DNA from: Lachnospiraceae bacterium
GTDB taxonomy: Bacteria; Bacillota; Clostridia; Lachnospirales; Lachnospiraceae
Length of the DNA stretch: 64,000 bases
Direction: 5' to 3'
Assembly: GCA_014804675.1 (NCBI GenBank)
Contig: JAAUZH010000005.1
Span: 6,887 to 70,886, forward strand
The number at the start of each line of letters is the position of its first letter. The first letter of the stretch is position 1. The notes beneath the pieces were generated by a model. That model did no database searches, was not told where the DNA came from, and saw only the letters and a program-made list of their open reading frames with translations. Both the position numbers and the translations under genes were made by a program. Below, piece after piece: positions 53,535 through 62,051 of the stretch.

Positions 53535-54500
53535 TCACCCTCTACTTCTGATAAACCCTTCAATCTCCTCCCTCTCCGGCATTACCTTTAACGCCCCTTT
53601 TCTGGTAGTAATCATGGAGGCTCCCGCATTTGCAAACACAAGCAGTTCCCTCAGGTTATCCTGCGTCAATCCATCCAGTCCATGCTCCAGAATATACCCC
53701 AGTGCGCAGCCTGTAAAGGTATCTCCCGCACCTGTTGTCTCTATGGTATTCTCCTGCAGGAAAGGCTTTTCTTCTACTACAATATCCCCATAATATGCCC
53801 TGCTACCTTCTTTTCCAAGGGTGAGGAAAATCAATGGAATGGGGTATTGTCCACGAAGTATTTCGATGCCCTTCCCATAGTCCCTGGTACCCGTCATGAA
53901 TTCCAGCTCATTATCCGAAATCTTTAGGATATCACACTTAGAAAGGCCATATCGGATTTCTTCTTTTGCATGTTCCAGGGAATCCCAGAGAGGCTCTCTG
54001 AGATTTGGATCAAAGGATATGAGCAGACCATTCTCTTTTGCAACCTCTAAAGCATACCTTGTGGCCTGACGGACTCCTTCATGGGTAGAAGACAAGGTTC
54101 CGAAGTGAAATATTTTTCCGGCTTTTATGATGTCTTCTGAAACCTCTTCTTTTTTCAACATCATATCTGCTCCGGGATTTCTGTAGAAACTAAAATCCCG
54201 GTCGCCATTAGGCAGCTTGTGTACAAAGGCAAGAGTGGTGGGTATTTCCTTATCCATGAGCAGATTGGTCACATCCGTTCCGCTTTCCTCTACTGCTTTT
54301 CTAAGCTGCTGACCAAAAGAATCCTCACCAACTTTGCCGATAAAAGCTGTTTTCTTTCCCAGGCGGTTCAGCATTGCCAATACATTACATGGCGCTCCTC
54401 CCGGGTTTGCCTCCAATATGGGATTGCCCTGCTGGCTGATACCATTTTCCGTAAAATCTATCAATAATTCTCCCAGCGCTACTACATCAAATGCTTTCAC
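53535..54500 (-). CDS. scrK: Fructokinase (PfkB family)
   Basis: A 321-residue ribokinase-family sugar kinase. FDVVALGELLIDFTENG and NPGGAPCNVLAMLNRLG give the N-terminal signature, TLGKEGSRAYYGDI the ATP region, and TTGAGDTFTGCALGYILE the catalytic GAGD with Asp as base. Neighbouring GH32 and sugar importer genes point to fructose from sucrose or fructans as substrate, giving fructose-6-phosphate. The start is GTG at 54500, with GGAG 7 bases upstream. It is the last gene of the sugar operon. Confidence 0.93.
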   Translation of the reverse strand: MKAFDVVALGELLIDFTENGISQQGNPILEANPGGAPCNVLAMLNRLGKKTAFIGKVGEDSFGQQLRKAVEESGTDVTNLLMDKEIPTTLAFVHKLPNGDRDFSFYRNPGADMMLKKEEVSEDIIKAGKIFHFGTLSSTHEGVRQATRYALEVAKENGLLISFDPNLREPLWDSLEHAKEEIRYGLSKCDILKISDNELEFMTGTRDYGKGIEILRGQYPIPLIFLTLGKEGSRAYYGDIVVEEKPFLQENTIETTGAGDTFTGCALGYILEHGLDGLTQDNLRELLVFANAGASMITTRKGALKVMPEREEIEGFIRSRG

Positions 54501-54520
54501 CTTATACTCCTTTCCGCCCG

Positions 54521-55846
54521 TTATTCCGACTCATCAATAGTAAATAAAGAATATTCCGTTTCAGAATCCGTTTCTATTTCCTTACCCAATCCATACACAA
54601 CATTGCTGATTACATATTCGCCATCATTGACATATACTTCAATCATATTCCTGTCTACATAAATGTCAAGCTGAAAGCCTTCCTTTACCTCTGGAGTTTC
54701 AAATTCCATCCGGTATTCCTCTGATTTAACAAACACGTTTTGCCTGTCTGTATATATTTTTCCCTGTTTTCTTGAAATCCGGTACCCTCCCACTAAGATA
54801 GATTTTCCTTCTTCCAAATCAAGGTGAATGCAATATCCTGCCTCGTCTGCCTCTTTGGGAGATTCTATTTTTTTCTGGTAGGCTTTTTTCAAATTCGGGT
54901 GCAGCCGGAAATAAATATGCTCATTTTTTACCTCTACGATTCTTGGCATACAGAACATTCCGTTCCATTTATCATCCACTGCTTCCGGCATACGAAGCCA
55001 TGCGGTAATTATCCTTTGTCCCGTTTCATCTACTGTGCTCTGCGGCGCATAAAGATCCAGACCATAATCCAGAAACTGATAGGTATCGGGCATTTTCATG
55101 GCACATGTTTCCTCATCGAATTCCACAAGGCAGCATACCGCCTGATTTTCATAAAGCTTTCCGTCTTTCATAATTCCCATTGGAGAAAAGACCAGTACCT
55201 TTCCGTTTTTCGTTTCAAAATAATCAGGACATTCCCACATCCATCCAAGCTTATTGTCCTTTGATACCTGATTCACATATGTCCACTGAGACAGATCCTG
55301 GCTTCTGTAAAACAGGAGCTTTCCTCCTTCCTCCTTTGTGGCGCTCCCGATTACCATATACCAGGCATCCTTCCCGCGCCAGACCTTAGGATCTCTCGTA
55401 TGAGTCCTGTCACCTTTCTTTTTATCTGTTATAGCAGGAATTATCACCTGTTTTCCCTGAAAATTATCAAATCGGAATCCATCCTCCGAAGAGATCATAA
55501 GCTGTGAGGCTTCAAACTGCTCATTGCTGCACAGGTGAATATTTTCCGGGTCTGTCTCCATATAATGAACTCCCGTATAAAAAAGATGCATTTTCCCATC
55601 CTTTTCTACGGCGCTTCCGGAAAAGCACCCGTTCTGATCCTCGTACTTTGTTGGAAAAAGCGCAATTCCCTTATGCTCCCAGTTTACCAGGTCCTTGCTT
55701 ACCGCATGACCCCAGTGCATGGTGCCCCATTTTGGCGCATATGGAAAATATTGATAAAACAAATGGTAATTTCCTTTATAATAGATAAATCCATTTGGGT
55801 CATTAATCCAGTTGTCCGGCGCTTTTAAATGCAATTTCTGTATCAT
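54521..55846 (-). CDS. scrB: GH32 sucrose/sucrose-6-phosphate hydrolase
   Basis: A 441-residue beta-fructosidase. WINDPNG holds the nucleophile Asp, RDPKVWRGKDAWYMVIG the transition-state Asp, and WMWECPDYF the acid/base Glu. The five-bladed propeller is followed by the C-terminal beta-sandwich (LDIYVDRNMIEVYVNDGEYV). No signal peptide, so the sugar is cleaved after uptake. Start 55846 is set by AGGAG; longer starts are poorly spaced. With no PTS here, the substrate is more likely free sucrose or short fructans brought by the ABC importer. Confidence 0.92.
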   Translation of the reverse strand: MIQKLHLKAPDNWINDPNGFIYYKGNYHLFYQYFPYAPKWGTMHWGHAVSKDLVNWEHKGIALFPTKYEDQNGCFSGSAVEKDGKMHLFYTGVHYMETDPENIHLCSNEQFEASQLMISSEDGFRFDNFQGKQVIIPAITDKKKGDRTHTRDPKVWRGKDAWYMVIGSATKEEGGKLLFYRSQDLSQWTYVNQVSKDNKLGWMWECPDYFETKNGKVLVFSPMGIMKDGKLYENQAVCCLVEFDEETCAMKMPDTYQFLDYGLDLYAPQSTVDETGQRIITAWLRMPEAVDDKWNGMFCMPRIVEVKNEHIYFRLHPNLKKAYQKKIESPKEADEAGYCIHLDLEEGKSILVGGYRISRKQGKIYTDRQNVFVKSEEYRMEFETPEVKEGFQLDIYVDRNMIEVYVNDGEYVISNVVYGLGKEIETDSETEYSLFTIDESE

Positions 55847-55894
55847 ATCCATACTCCTATCTTCCATATCGAGTCTTTTATCAGTTAGCAACCG

Positions 55895-57004
55895 CTAATC
55901 ATTCTGTTTTTCAAGAATGCTTTCTTCTGTCTCCTTATCAAAGAAATGCATCTTAAGAGGTGAAAGCACAAAATCGATCTGATCCCCTATCTGGCTTATT
56001 TCATACTTGGAAACTCTTGCAACCGTCTGGCTTCCTCCAAAGGTAAAATAAAGATTATTTTCATTTCCCATAACCTCTGTATTTTCTATGACTGCCTGCT
56101 GTTTTTCCGATGCATACAGATCCAGATTCTGGCCATCCAGCTTAATATCTTCTCCTCTGATTCCCATAATCAGCTCACCCTGTCTGCCCTTCAGTTTCTC
56201 TGCTACTATATCCGGCAGCACTATCTTACTTCCGTCCTTGAATTTCATTTTGTTTCCTTTCACAGAGACATCAAAGAAATTCATCTGTGGAGAGCCGATA
56301 AAGCCTGCTACAAATTTGTTTACCGGGTGCTCGTAAAGCTCCATTGGCTTTCCAACCTGTTGAATGACTCCGTCCTTCATAATGACGATTCTATCTGCCA
56401 TCGTCATTGCTTCCACCTGGTCATGGGTAACGTAAATGGTTGTGCTCCCTAATTCACGGTGCAGCTTGCTTATTTCATTACGCATGCTGACACGCAGCTT
56501 TGCATCCAGATTAGACAGTGGTTCATCCATCAAAAAGACCTTCTGATTCTTCACAATGGCACGACCTAATGCGACTCTCTGCCTCTGTCCGCCGGACAGG
56601 TTCTTTGGCTTGCGGTAACGATATTCCTCCAATCCCAGAATATCAATTGCCCATTCTACTTTCTTTTTGATTTCTTCTGCCGGCACCTTCATGTTTTTTA
56701 ATCCATAAGCAATGTTTTTTTCCACTGTCATATGAGGATATAATGCATAGTTCTGGAATACCATGGCAATTCCTCTGTCTCTTGGAGCCACCTGATTCAC
56801 TTGCCTGCCATCAATAAATAATTCTCCAGAGGTGATTTCCTCAAAGCCTGCTACCATGCGCAGCGTCGTGGACTTGCCACATCCAGAAGGACCTACAAAA
56901 GCAATAAATTCCTTCTCTTCTATGGAAAGTGTAAAATCCGTAACCGAATTTTTGTCTGCCTTTTCGTATTTTTTACATATGTTTTTAAATTCTATAAAGC
57001 TCAT
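55895..57004 (-). CDS. msmK: Sugar ABC transporter ATPase (MsmK/UgpC type)
   Basis: A 369-residue ATPase energising the importer. Walker A FVGPSGCGKSTTLRMVAGFE, signature LSGGQRQRVALGRAIV, Walker B VFLMDEPLSNLDAKLRVSMR, H-loop YVTHDQVEAM, and a C-terminal TOBE/OB region (from about 245, LMGIRGEDIKL) typical of the multiple-sugar family. Start 57004 follows AAGGTGAAGAGT; the longer reading to 57046 would overlap the permease end. Its presence in the locus is notable because such ATPases are often encoded elsewhere and shared. Confidence 0.94.
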   Translation of the reverse strand: MSFIEFKNICKKYEKADKNSVTDFTLSIEEKEFIAFVGPSGCGKSTTLRMVAGFEEITSGELFIDGRQVNQVAPRDRGIAMVFQNYALYPHMTVEKNIAYGLKNMKVPAEEIKKKVEWAIDILGLEEYRYRKPKNLSGGQRQRVALGRAIVKNQKVFLMDEPLSNLDAKLRVSMRNEISKLHRELGSTTIYVTHDQVEAMTMADRIVIMKDGVIQQVGKPMELYEHPVNKFVAGFIGSPQMNFFDVSVKGNKMKFKDGSKIVLPDIVAEKLKGRQGELIMGIRGEDIKLDGQNLDLYASEKQQAVIENTEVMGNENNLYFTFGGSQTVARVSKYEISQIGDQIDFVLSPLKMHFFDKETEESILEKQND

Positions 57005-57014
57005 ACTCTTCACC

Positions 57015-57866
57015 TTAACCTTCCTTTGATCCTGTTGATGTGACACCTTCTACAATCTGTTTCGAGAACAGAGAATAAATGATAATAACCGGAATTGTTA
57101 CTAAAGTAATCACTGCAAGGGTCTGCCCCATTGTAGTATTCTCATTGGCTGTAATGGAATTTAGTCCTATCTGCGCTGTCAGCAGATCGCTGGAGGTAAA
57201 TACCAGAGAGGGCCAAAGATAATCATTCCACACACCAAGGAACGTAAACACGCTGACCGTTGCAACAACTGTCTTGGACATAGGCAGCACCATCGTAAAG
57301 AAATACTTAATAGGACTGCAGAAATCAAGCTGTGCTGCTTCGTACACATCATCCGGCAGACTTAAGAATACCTGACGGAATAAAAAGATATTAAAGGGAT
57401 TGACTATCATGGGAAGTATATAGCCAACTATGGTATTTAAAAGTCCTACCTTTGCTATCATTAAAAAGTGAATCGTAATAATCGTTTCCATTGGCACGAT
57501 TTGAAGCAGCAGAATCACCAATACCCATCGCTCTCTGAAAGGGAATTTTATTTTTGCAAGGGCATATCCTGCAAGACCATTTACCACAATTCCAAGAACA
57601 ATCAATATTGCCGCATAGAGCAGGGTATTTGTCATATATCGTAAGAAATTGGTATTTGTCAGTATGGAAACATAGTTTTCAAAAAAATTGCCGTTTAGTG
57701 CCGGTGGAATAAAAGCCGATACTGTATTCATGTCTGCCGTAATTGCCGCATCACCCTTAAAAGAGTTTGCAAGCATCCAGATAACCGGAAACAGAAAGAA
57801 CAGGGACAGTATCAAAAGAACTGCTGCTAATATAAAGTTAATTGTTTTTTGTCTTTTTGTTAACAT
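57015..57866 (-). CDS. Carbohydrate ABC transporter permease (MalG type)
   Basis: A 283-residue inner-membrane permease with six spans. The cytoplasmic EAA loop (VYEAAQLDFCSPIKYFFTMVLPMSKT) is the ATPase docking site. The N-terminal span follows LTKRQKTINFI. It starts 28 bases inside the end of the preceding permease gene, a sign of translational coupling, and GGAGGAG precedes ATG 57866. With the MalF-type partner it forms the translocation pore. Confidence 0.93.
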   Translation of the reverse strand: MLTKRQKTINFILAAVLLILSLFFLFPVIWMLANSFKGDAAITADMNTVSAFIPPALNGNFFENYVSILTNTNFLRYMTNTLLYAAILIVLGIVVNGLAGYALAKIKFPFRERWVLVILLLQIVPMETIITIHFLMIAKVGLLNTIVGYILPMIVNPFNIFLFRQVFLSLPDDVYEAAQLDFCSPIKYFFTMVLPMSKTVVATVSVFTFLGVWNDYLWPSLVFTSSDLLTAQIGLNSITANENTTMGQTLAVITLVTIPVIIIYSLFSKQIVEGVTSTGSKEG

Positions 57867-58743
57867 GCTTCTTCTCCTCCTTATCCCTTGTTAAGATTGA
57901 CTGGATCACGGTCAGTATCATAACAAAAATTGCAAATACGATTGCCATGGTGGACGCTATGCCGATTTCCCAGTTTACCGTACCTGTTTCATAGATGTTG
58001 TACACCATTGTATAAGTGGAATGGGATGGTCCTCCTCCCGTCATTACCATTGGCTGCACGATCATCCGGAATGCACCGATGGTAACGGTTATGAATACGA
58101 ATACACATAAAGGCTTCAGCTCCGGAAGTGTAATATCCTTGAACTTCTGCCAGCCGCTTGCATGGTCCATCTCAGCAGCTTCGTAAAGGGCCGGGTTAAT
58201 GGCCTGAAGACCTCCTAAGAAAATAATCATCTGATAACCTACGCCCTGCCATACGCTCATAAGGGCGATGGAAGGTAATGCCTGCTTTGCACTGTGTATA
58301 AATGGCTGGGCTTCTATTCCCAGATTGCCCAACAGGGTGTTCAATATTCCCTCCGGACTGTATATCTGCATCCATAATGTGGACACTACCGCAAGGGACA
58401 TGACAACCGGCACGAAAAAGGCAACCTTAAAATATTTCTTGCAAACCGTTACCCGGTTGATGAGCAATGCCAGCCCCAAAGCTCCAAGGCACTGGCAGGG
58501 TACAATAATCAACACAAACTTTATCGTATTGAAAAAGGACTGCAGGAATAATTCATCCTGAAAGATGTTGATATAATTTTCGAAACCTACAAAATGTGTC
58601 AGTCCCGGGTTCAATGCGAAAAAGTCGGTAAAGCTGAACACCAGTGTAAGAATCATAGGAATGAACAAAAATAGTGTCAGTAATACAAGCGCCGGACCAA
58701 AGAATGCCATGCCCAACAAGGAATTTGATTTTTTTCTTTTCAT
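57838..58743 (-). CDS. Carbohydrate ABC transporter permease (MalF type)
   Basis: A 301-residue permease with six spans; EAA loop YEAAEMDHASGWQKFKDITLPELKPL. GMAFFGPALVLLTLFLFIPMILTLVFSFTDF is the first span block. Start 58743 is chosen because AGGAG is 6 bases upstream and overlaps the end of the binding-protein gene. It is encoded between the binding protein and the MalG-type partner, the usual order. Confidence 0.93.
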   Translation of the reverse strand: MKRKKSNSLLGMAFFGPALVLLTLFLFIPMILTLVFSFTDFFALNPGLTHFVGFENYINIFQDELFLQSFFNTIKFVLIIVPCQCLGALGLALLINRVTVCKKYFKVAFFVPVVMSLAVVSTLWMQIYSPEGILNTLLGNLGIEAQPFIHSAKQALPSIALMSVWQGVGYQMIIFLGGLQAINPALYEAAEMDHASGWQKFKDITLPELKPLCVFVFITVTIGAFRMIVQPMVMTGGGPSHSTYTMVYNIYETGTVNWEIGIASTMAIVFAIFVMILTVIQSILTRDKEEKKHVNKKTKNN

Positions 58744-58745
58744 AC

Positions 58746-60065
58746 TCATCTCCTATAACGCTCCAGTTTTGCGTTAATCCTTTCTACAGATTTATCCAGT
58801 TCTGTCTGTGCATCCATTCCTCCCAATGCCACATTTTCAAGCACCTGCTGGAAGGATGTACTTACCTGCGGATATACAGGAGTTTTCGGTCTTGGATGGC
58901 CGTATGTGCTTAATTGATAATATAAGGCTTTGTAGTTTTCATCTTCTTCAAATATCTTGATCTGCTCAAAAGCACCGTAGGTAGAAGGAAGGCTGTTTGT
59001 TTTTTCAAACAGGAGCAGCCCGCTGTCCACACCGCTCATCCACTTTACCAATTCTGTAGCGCCTTCCAGATTCTGTGTTTTGGAAGAAGCTGCATATGCC
59101 CAGGAGCCTGTTGGCGTATATCTCTCTCCGTTCCATCCATCCCCTACAATATAGGGCGCAACTCCCAGCTCAATGTCCGGATAGCTTCCGTAAATGGTAT
59201 TTACCTCCCATGCCCCGTCAAACTTAAATGCTGCACGGCCGCTTTCAAAAAGCTTATCAATTGGTGTTGCGGACATATATGCATTTTCTACAAGAGATGT
59301 AAAATACCGGACAGTTTCCGCATTTTGCTCCGAATTAAAATAGCCGTCTACCAAAAGCCCCTCTTCATTTACCAGATTCCCTCCGTTAGCCCAGATAAAC
59401 GGAGCATAGTAATAAATCGTTGCTTCACCTACCGGGAAGGACATATCCAGTGGATATCCGTTTTTTTCCTTCATAACAGGCTTTAGCTGCTCTAAGATTT
59501 CCGCAAATTCCGTCCAGGTCCATGGGTGCTCTGCATCCGGCACTTCAATTCCCGCCTCCTTAAGAATTTCTTTGTTGTAATAAAGGCCTACACTGGATTC
59601 CATGGCGCCTAATGCATAAAGCTTATCATCATATGTGCCCTGCTCTAAAATAGATTCCAGATAAACACTTCTTTCCTCATCCGTCAGTTCCTTCAGCGGC
59701 TGTATGATATGATTGGCTGCATAGGCTGCAATATTAGGTCCATCCACTGTAAGCACATCCGGCAGGTCTCCTGACATAACGGATGCATTGATTTTATCCG
59801 AATATCCTCCACCGCTGTCATTTCTGGGAATAAATTCAATATCTGCAAAATACTGTCCGTCATATACTTCATTGAATCTGTTTACTGCTTCCTTGTATGC
59901 TTCTCCTTCGTCTGTGTCCTCTATGGTATGTACCCATATGGACAAGTACTCTTCCCCCTGATCATATCCTGCAATATCACCGGGAGATACTTCTTTTCTT
60001 CCACATCCTGTCAGGCTGCATATTGCAAGCAGCAATACGCCTGCCCCTGCAAATATTTTTCTCAT
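58746..60065 (-). CDS. Sugar ABC transporter substrate-binding lipoprotein
   Basis: A 439-residue lipoprotein, lipobox LTGC near residue 21 (LLLAICSLTGCGRKE). The mature part is a family 1 solute-binding protein (YLSIWVHTIEDTDEGEAYKEAVNRFNEVY, GDLPDVLTVDGPNIAAYAANHI, AFKFDGAWEVNTI, GSWAYAASSKTQNLEGATELVKWM). It captures the sugar outside the membrane for the two permeases. Context with GH32 and fructokinase suggests sucrose or fructo-oligosaccharides. It is the first gene of the operon, GGAGG before ATG 60065. Confidence 0.93.
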   Translation of the reverse strand: MRKIFAGAGVLLLAICSLTGCGRKEVSPGDIAGYDQGEEYLSIWVHTIEDTDEGEAYKEAVNRFNEVYDGQYFADIEFIPRNDSGGGYSDKINASVMSGDLPDVLTVDGPNIAAYAANHIIQPLKELTDEERSVYLESILEQGTYDDKLYALGAMESSVGLYYNKEILKEAGIEVPDAEHPWTWTEFAEILEQLKPVMKEKNGYPLDMSFPVGEATIYYYAPFIWANGGNLVNEEGLLVDGYFNSEQNAETVRYFTSLVENAYMSATPIDKLFESGRAAFKFDGAWEVNTIYGSYPDIELGVAPYIVGDGWNGERYTPTGSWAYAASSKTQNLEGATELVKWMSGVDSGLLLFEKTNSLPSTYGAFEQIKIFEEDENYKALYYQLSTYGHPRPKTPVYPQVSTSFQQVLENVALGGMDAQTELDKSVERINAKLERYRR

Positions 60066-60121
60066 GGCTGCCTCCTTTTTCTACATTTGCTCTTTCTTTT
60101 TTTGAATGGTTGCATAACCGG

Positions 60122-60177
60122 TAAAGTAACCGGTTACTTTATATGTATAAAGTATCACGATTTTTCCATCAGGTCAA
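60122..60177 (-). promoter_or_regulatory. Promoter and operator of the sugar operon
   Basis: On the minus strand TTGACC (60172-60177) and TACTTT (60149-60154) are 17 bases apart. The perfect palindrome AAAGTAACCGGTTACTTT (60123-60140) lies just downstream, where repressor binding would block transcription; an additional AACCGG half-site lies beside it near 60116-60121. The central CG and the position fit a LacI-family operator. Confidence 0.8.
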
Positions 60178-60240
60178 CTGTTTTTTACCATTTCATCATT
60201 TTGTCGAAATGTGCTTGTGCCAATTTGTTTATTTTGTACA

Positions 60241-60300
60241 TAACCAGTTACTTAACCGGTTATTTTTCTTATTGCCCTCCCAATCGGATTTTGCTATACT
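60241..60300 (+). promoter_or_regulatory. Promoter and operator of the LacI regulator gene
   Basis: TTGCCC (60272-60277) and TATACT (60295-60300) with 17-base spacing. Upstream of it is the palindrome TAACCGGTTA (60253-60262), preceded by the imperfect TAACCAGTTA (60241-60250), the same core as the operator at 60123-60140. The regulator may control both itself and the operon. Confidence 0.75.
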
Positions 60301-60338
60301 TATGCATAGAGGGCTTGTTTTTACGAAAGGAGGCTGCT

Positions 60339-61364
60339 ATGGCAAATAAAAATGTTACTTTTGCAGATATTGCAAAATATACGAACTTTTCAAAAACTAC
60401 CATTTCAAGATACTTTAATAATCCGGATTCCCTGACCCTGGAAAATCAACAGATTATTGCCGATGCCCTGGTGGCTTTAAATTATAAGGAAAATAAGGTT
60501 GCGCGTATTCTTGCTAACGGAAAGACGGAATTTGTAGGTATTATTATTCCCAATCTATATCTTCATTATTATGCACAGATTTTAAATGAGATTCTTTCCA
60601 CTTACGAAACCTTTGGATATAAATTTCTTGTGTTTACAGGAAATGATAAAGAGGATGTGGAGCGAAGATATTTGAAGGAGCTTCTTTCCTATAAGATTGA
60701 GGGAATGATCGTCCTTAGCCATACCATTTCTTCAAAGGAGCTTGCTTCCTACAACATTCCCCTTGTTACAATCGAAAGGGAGGATCAGTATACATGCAGT
60801 GTAAATTCCGATAATTATATGGGAGCAGTTCAGGCTACAAGCCTTTTGTATAAAAATGACTGTGATATCTTTATTCATATGAATGAAGATGTTGCTTCAA
60901 ATATTCCTGCCTATGGACGTATTCAGGGGTTTTTGGATATTTGTAAGGAGCATAAGCTGAATCATAAGCTGATTTTAAAGGAATGGGGGAACAACTATAA
61001 AGAAAATGCAGAAAGGATTCAGCCCGTATTGGAAGAAATCGAACAAACCTATGCAGGAAAAAGAAAGGGCATTTTCCTGTCCAATGATACATTGGCAAAT
61101 GTATTTTTAAATCTTCTCATAAAAAAATACGGTACTCTTCCGGATGATTACCGGATTGTAGGCTTTGACGGCTCTCCTATTTCCAGCGAGGCCATTATTC
61201 CCATCAGCACTGTGGGACAGCAGATTGATAAGATTGCTTATCAGGCTATGGAGCTGCTTGTGATGCAGATGAATGAGCGAAAGAAACGGAAGCCTATCCC
61301 CTTAGAAACTCCTATTCATAAGGTGATGACTCCCATACTGATACGGCGTGAAACAACGAGTTGA
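60339..61364 (+). CDS. scrR: LacI-family regulator of the sucrose/fructan locus
   Basis: A 341-residue repressor. The N-terminal helix-turn-helix is TFADIAKYTNFSKTTISRYFNNPDSLTLENQQIIADALVALNYKENKVARILANGKT (about 5-60), including the hinge helix. The ligand-binding domain follows, with VGIIIPNLYLHYYAQ and IVGFDGSPISSEAIIPISTVGQQI. AAAGGAGG precedes ATG 60339. It is divergent from the importer operon, with matching palindromes between them. The inducer is probably sucrose or a fructose derivative. Confidence 0.92.
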   Translation: MANKNVTFADIAKYTNFSKTTISRYFNNPDSLTLENQQIIADALVALNYKENKVARILANGKTEFVGIIIPNLYLHYYAQILNEILSTYETFGYKFLVFTGNDKEDVERRYLKELLSYKIEGMIVLSHTISSKELASYNIPLVTIEREDQYTCSVNSDNYMGAVQATSLLYKNDCDIFIHMNEDVASNIPAYGRIQGFLDICKEHKLNHKLILKEWGNNYKENAERIQPVLEEIEQTYAGKRKGIFLSNDTLANVFLNLLIKKYGTLPDDYRIVGFDGSPISSEAIIPISTVGQQIDKIAYQAMELLVMQMNERKKRKPIPLETPIHKVMTPILIRRETTS

Positions 61365-61422
61365 ATGGAATGGCTGTTTTCATAAATTTTTTAACAATTT
61401 ACAGCCATCCATTTTGCTTTTT
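61364..61422. terminator. Convergent terminator between the regulator and response-regulator genes
   Basis: AATGGAATGGCTGT/ACAGCCATCCATT (one mismatch) around an AT-rich loop, with a T-rich tail on the plus strand at 61412-61422 serving the LacI gene. Confidence 0.78.
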
Positions 61423-61430
61423 ATGTCCTG

Positions 61431-62051
61431 CTAACAAATCGGCGGTATATACCCCAATTGTATCGCCTTTGTCACCGCTTCTACCGCAGAAGAAACATCT
61501 AATTTTTCAAAAATATGCTGCAAGTGGTTAGAGAGCGTCCTCTCACTCATATATAACTCATCGGCAACATGCTTTCGTTTTTTTCCACTGCTGATAAGCT
61601 GCAATATTTTCTTTTCCGTATTTGTTAAATCCTCAATAATCATTTCATTGCTTTCGGGGGGAAAGCAGGTGCCTCCACGAGAAACATGGATTAAGGATGA
61701 TATTAAGTTATCCGGACTGATATTTTTATTGAGAAAACCGCTTATGCCTTTCTTCCTTGCCTCATGTCTGTATACAGGCAGGTCGTATCCTGTAAGGATA
61801 ATGATTTTCACTCCGGGATTTGATTTCAGTAAATCCGATGCGATTTCCAAACCATCCCCATCGCTTAGATTGCCCAGATTGATATCCATTAAAACGATAT
61901 CTATGTTTTTATCAACTATCATTTCATCTAAGCTTTGAATATCCCCTGCTACGTGGAAATGTTCGATTTCATTATACTCATCTAAAGCAACCGAAAGACT
62001 TTTTGCAAACAGTACATGATCATCAACTAACAAAATATTGATAAGAACCAT
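61431..62051 (-). CDS. NarL/LuxR-family response regulator
   Basis: A 206-residue regulator. The receiver domain has ILLVDDHVLFAKSL, the phospho-acceptor Asp in DIVLMDINLG, and ILTGYD and KKGISGFLNKNI (Thr and Lys switch sites). The C-terminal LuxR-type HTH is LTNTEKKILQLISSGKKRKHVADELYMSERTLSNHLQHIFEKLDVSSAVEAV. It overlaps the kinase gene end by 29 bases, so the two are coupled. ATG 62051 directly follows AAAGGAG. Confidence 0.93.
   Translation of the reverse strand: MVLINILLVDDHVLFAKSLSVALDEYNEIEHFHVAGDIQSLDEMIVDKNIDIVLMDINLGNLSDGDGLEIASDLLKSNPGVKIIILTGYDLPVYRHEARKKGISGFLNKNISPDNLISSLIHVSRGGTCFPPESNEMIIEDLTNTEKKILQLISSGKKRKHVADELYMSERTLSNHLQHIFEKLDVSSAVEAVTKAIQLGYIPPIC

Noticed and set aside
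53170-53563. Short minus-strand frames of 60-72 residues
   Set aside because: They run through foldback C and its spacer; composition and lack of ribosome sites suggest they are artefacts of the inverted repeats.
55895-60065. Maltose or glycerol-phosphate importer
   Set aside because: Transporter family alone could fit, but GH32, fructokinase and the LacI regulator in the same unit favour sucrose or fructans.
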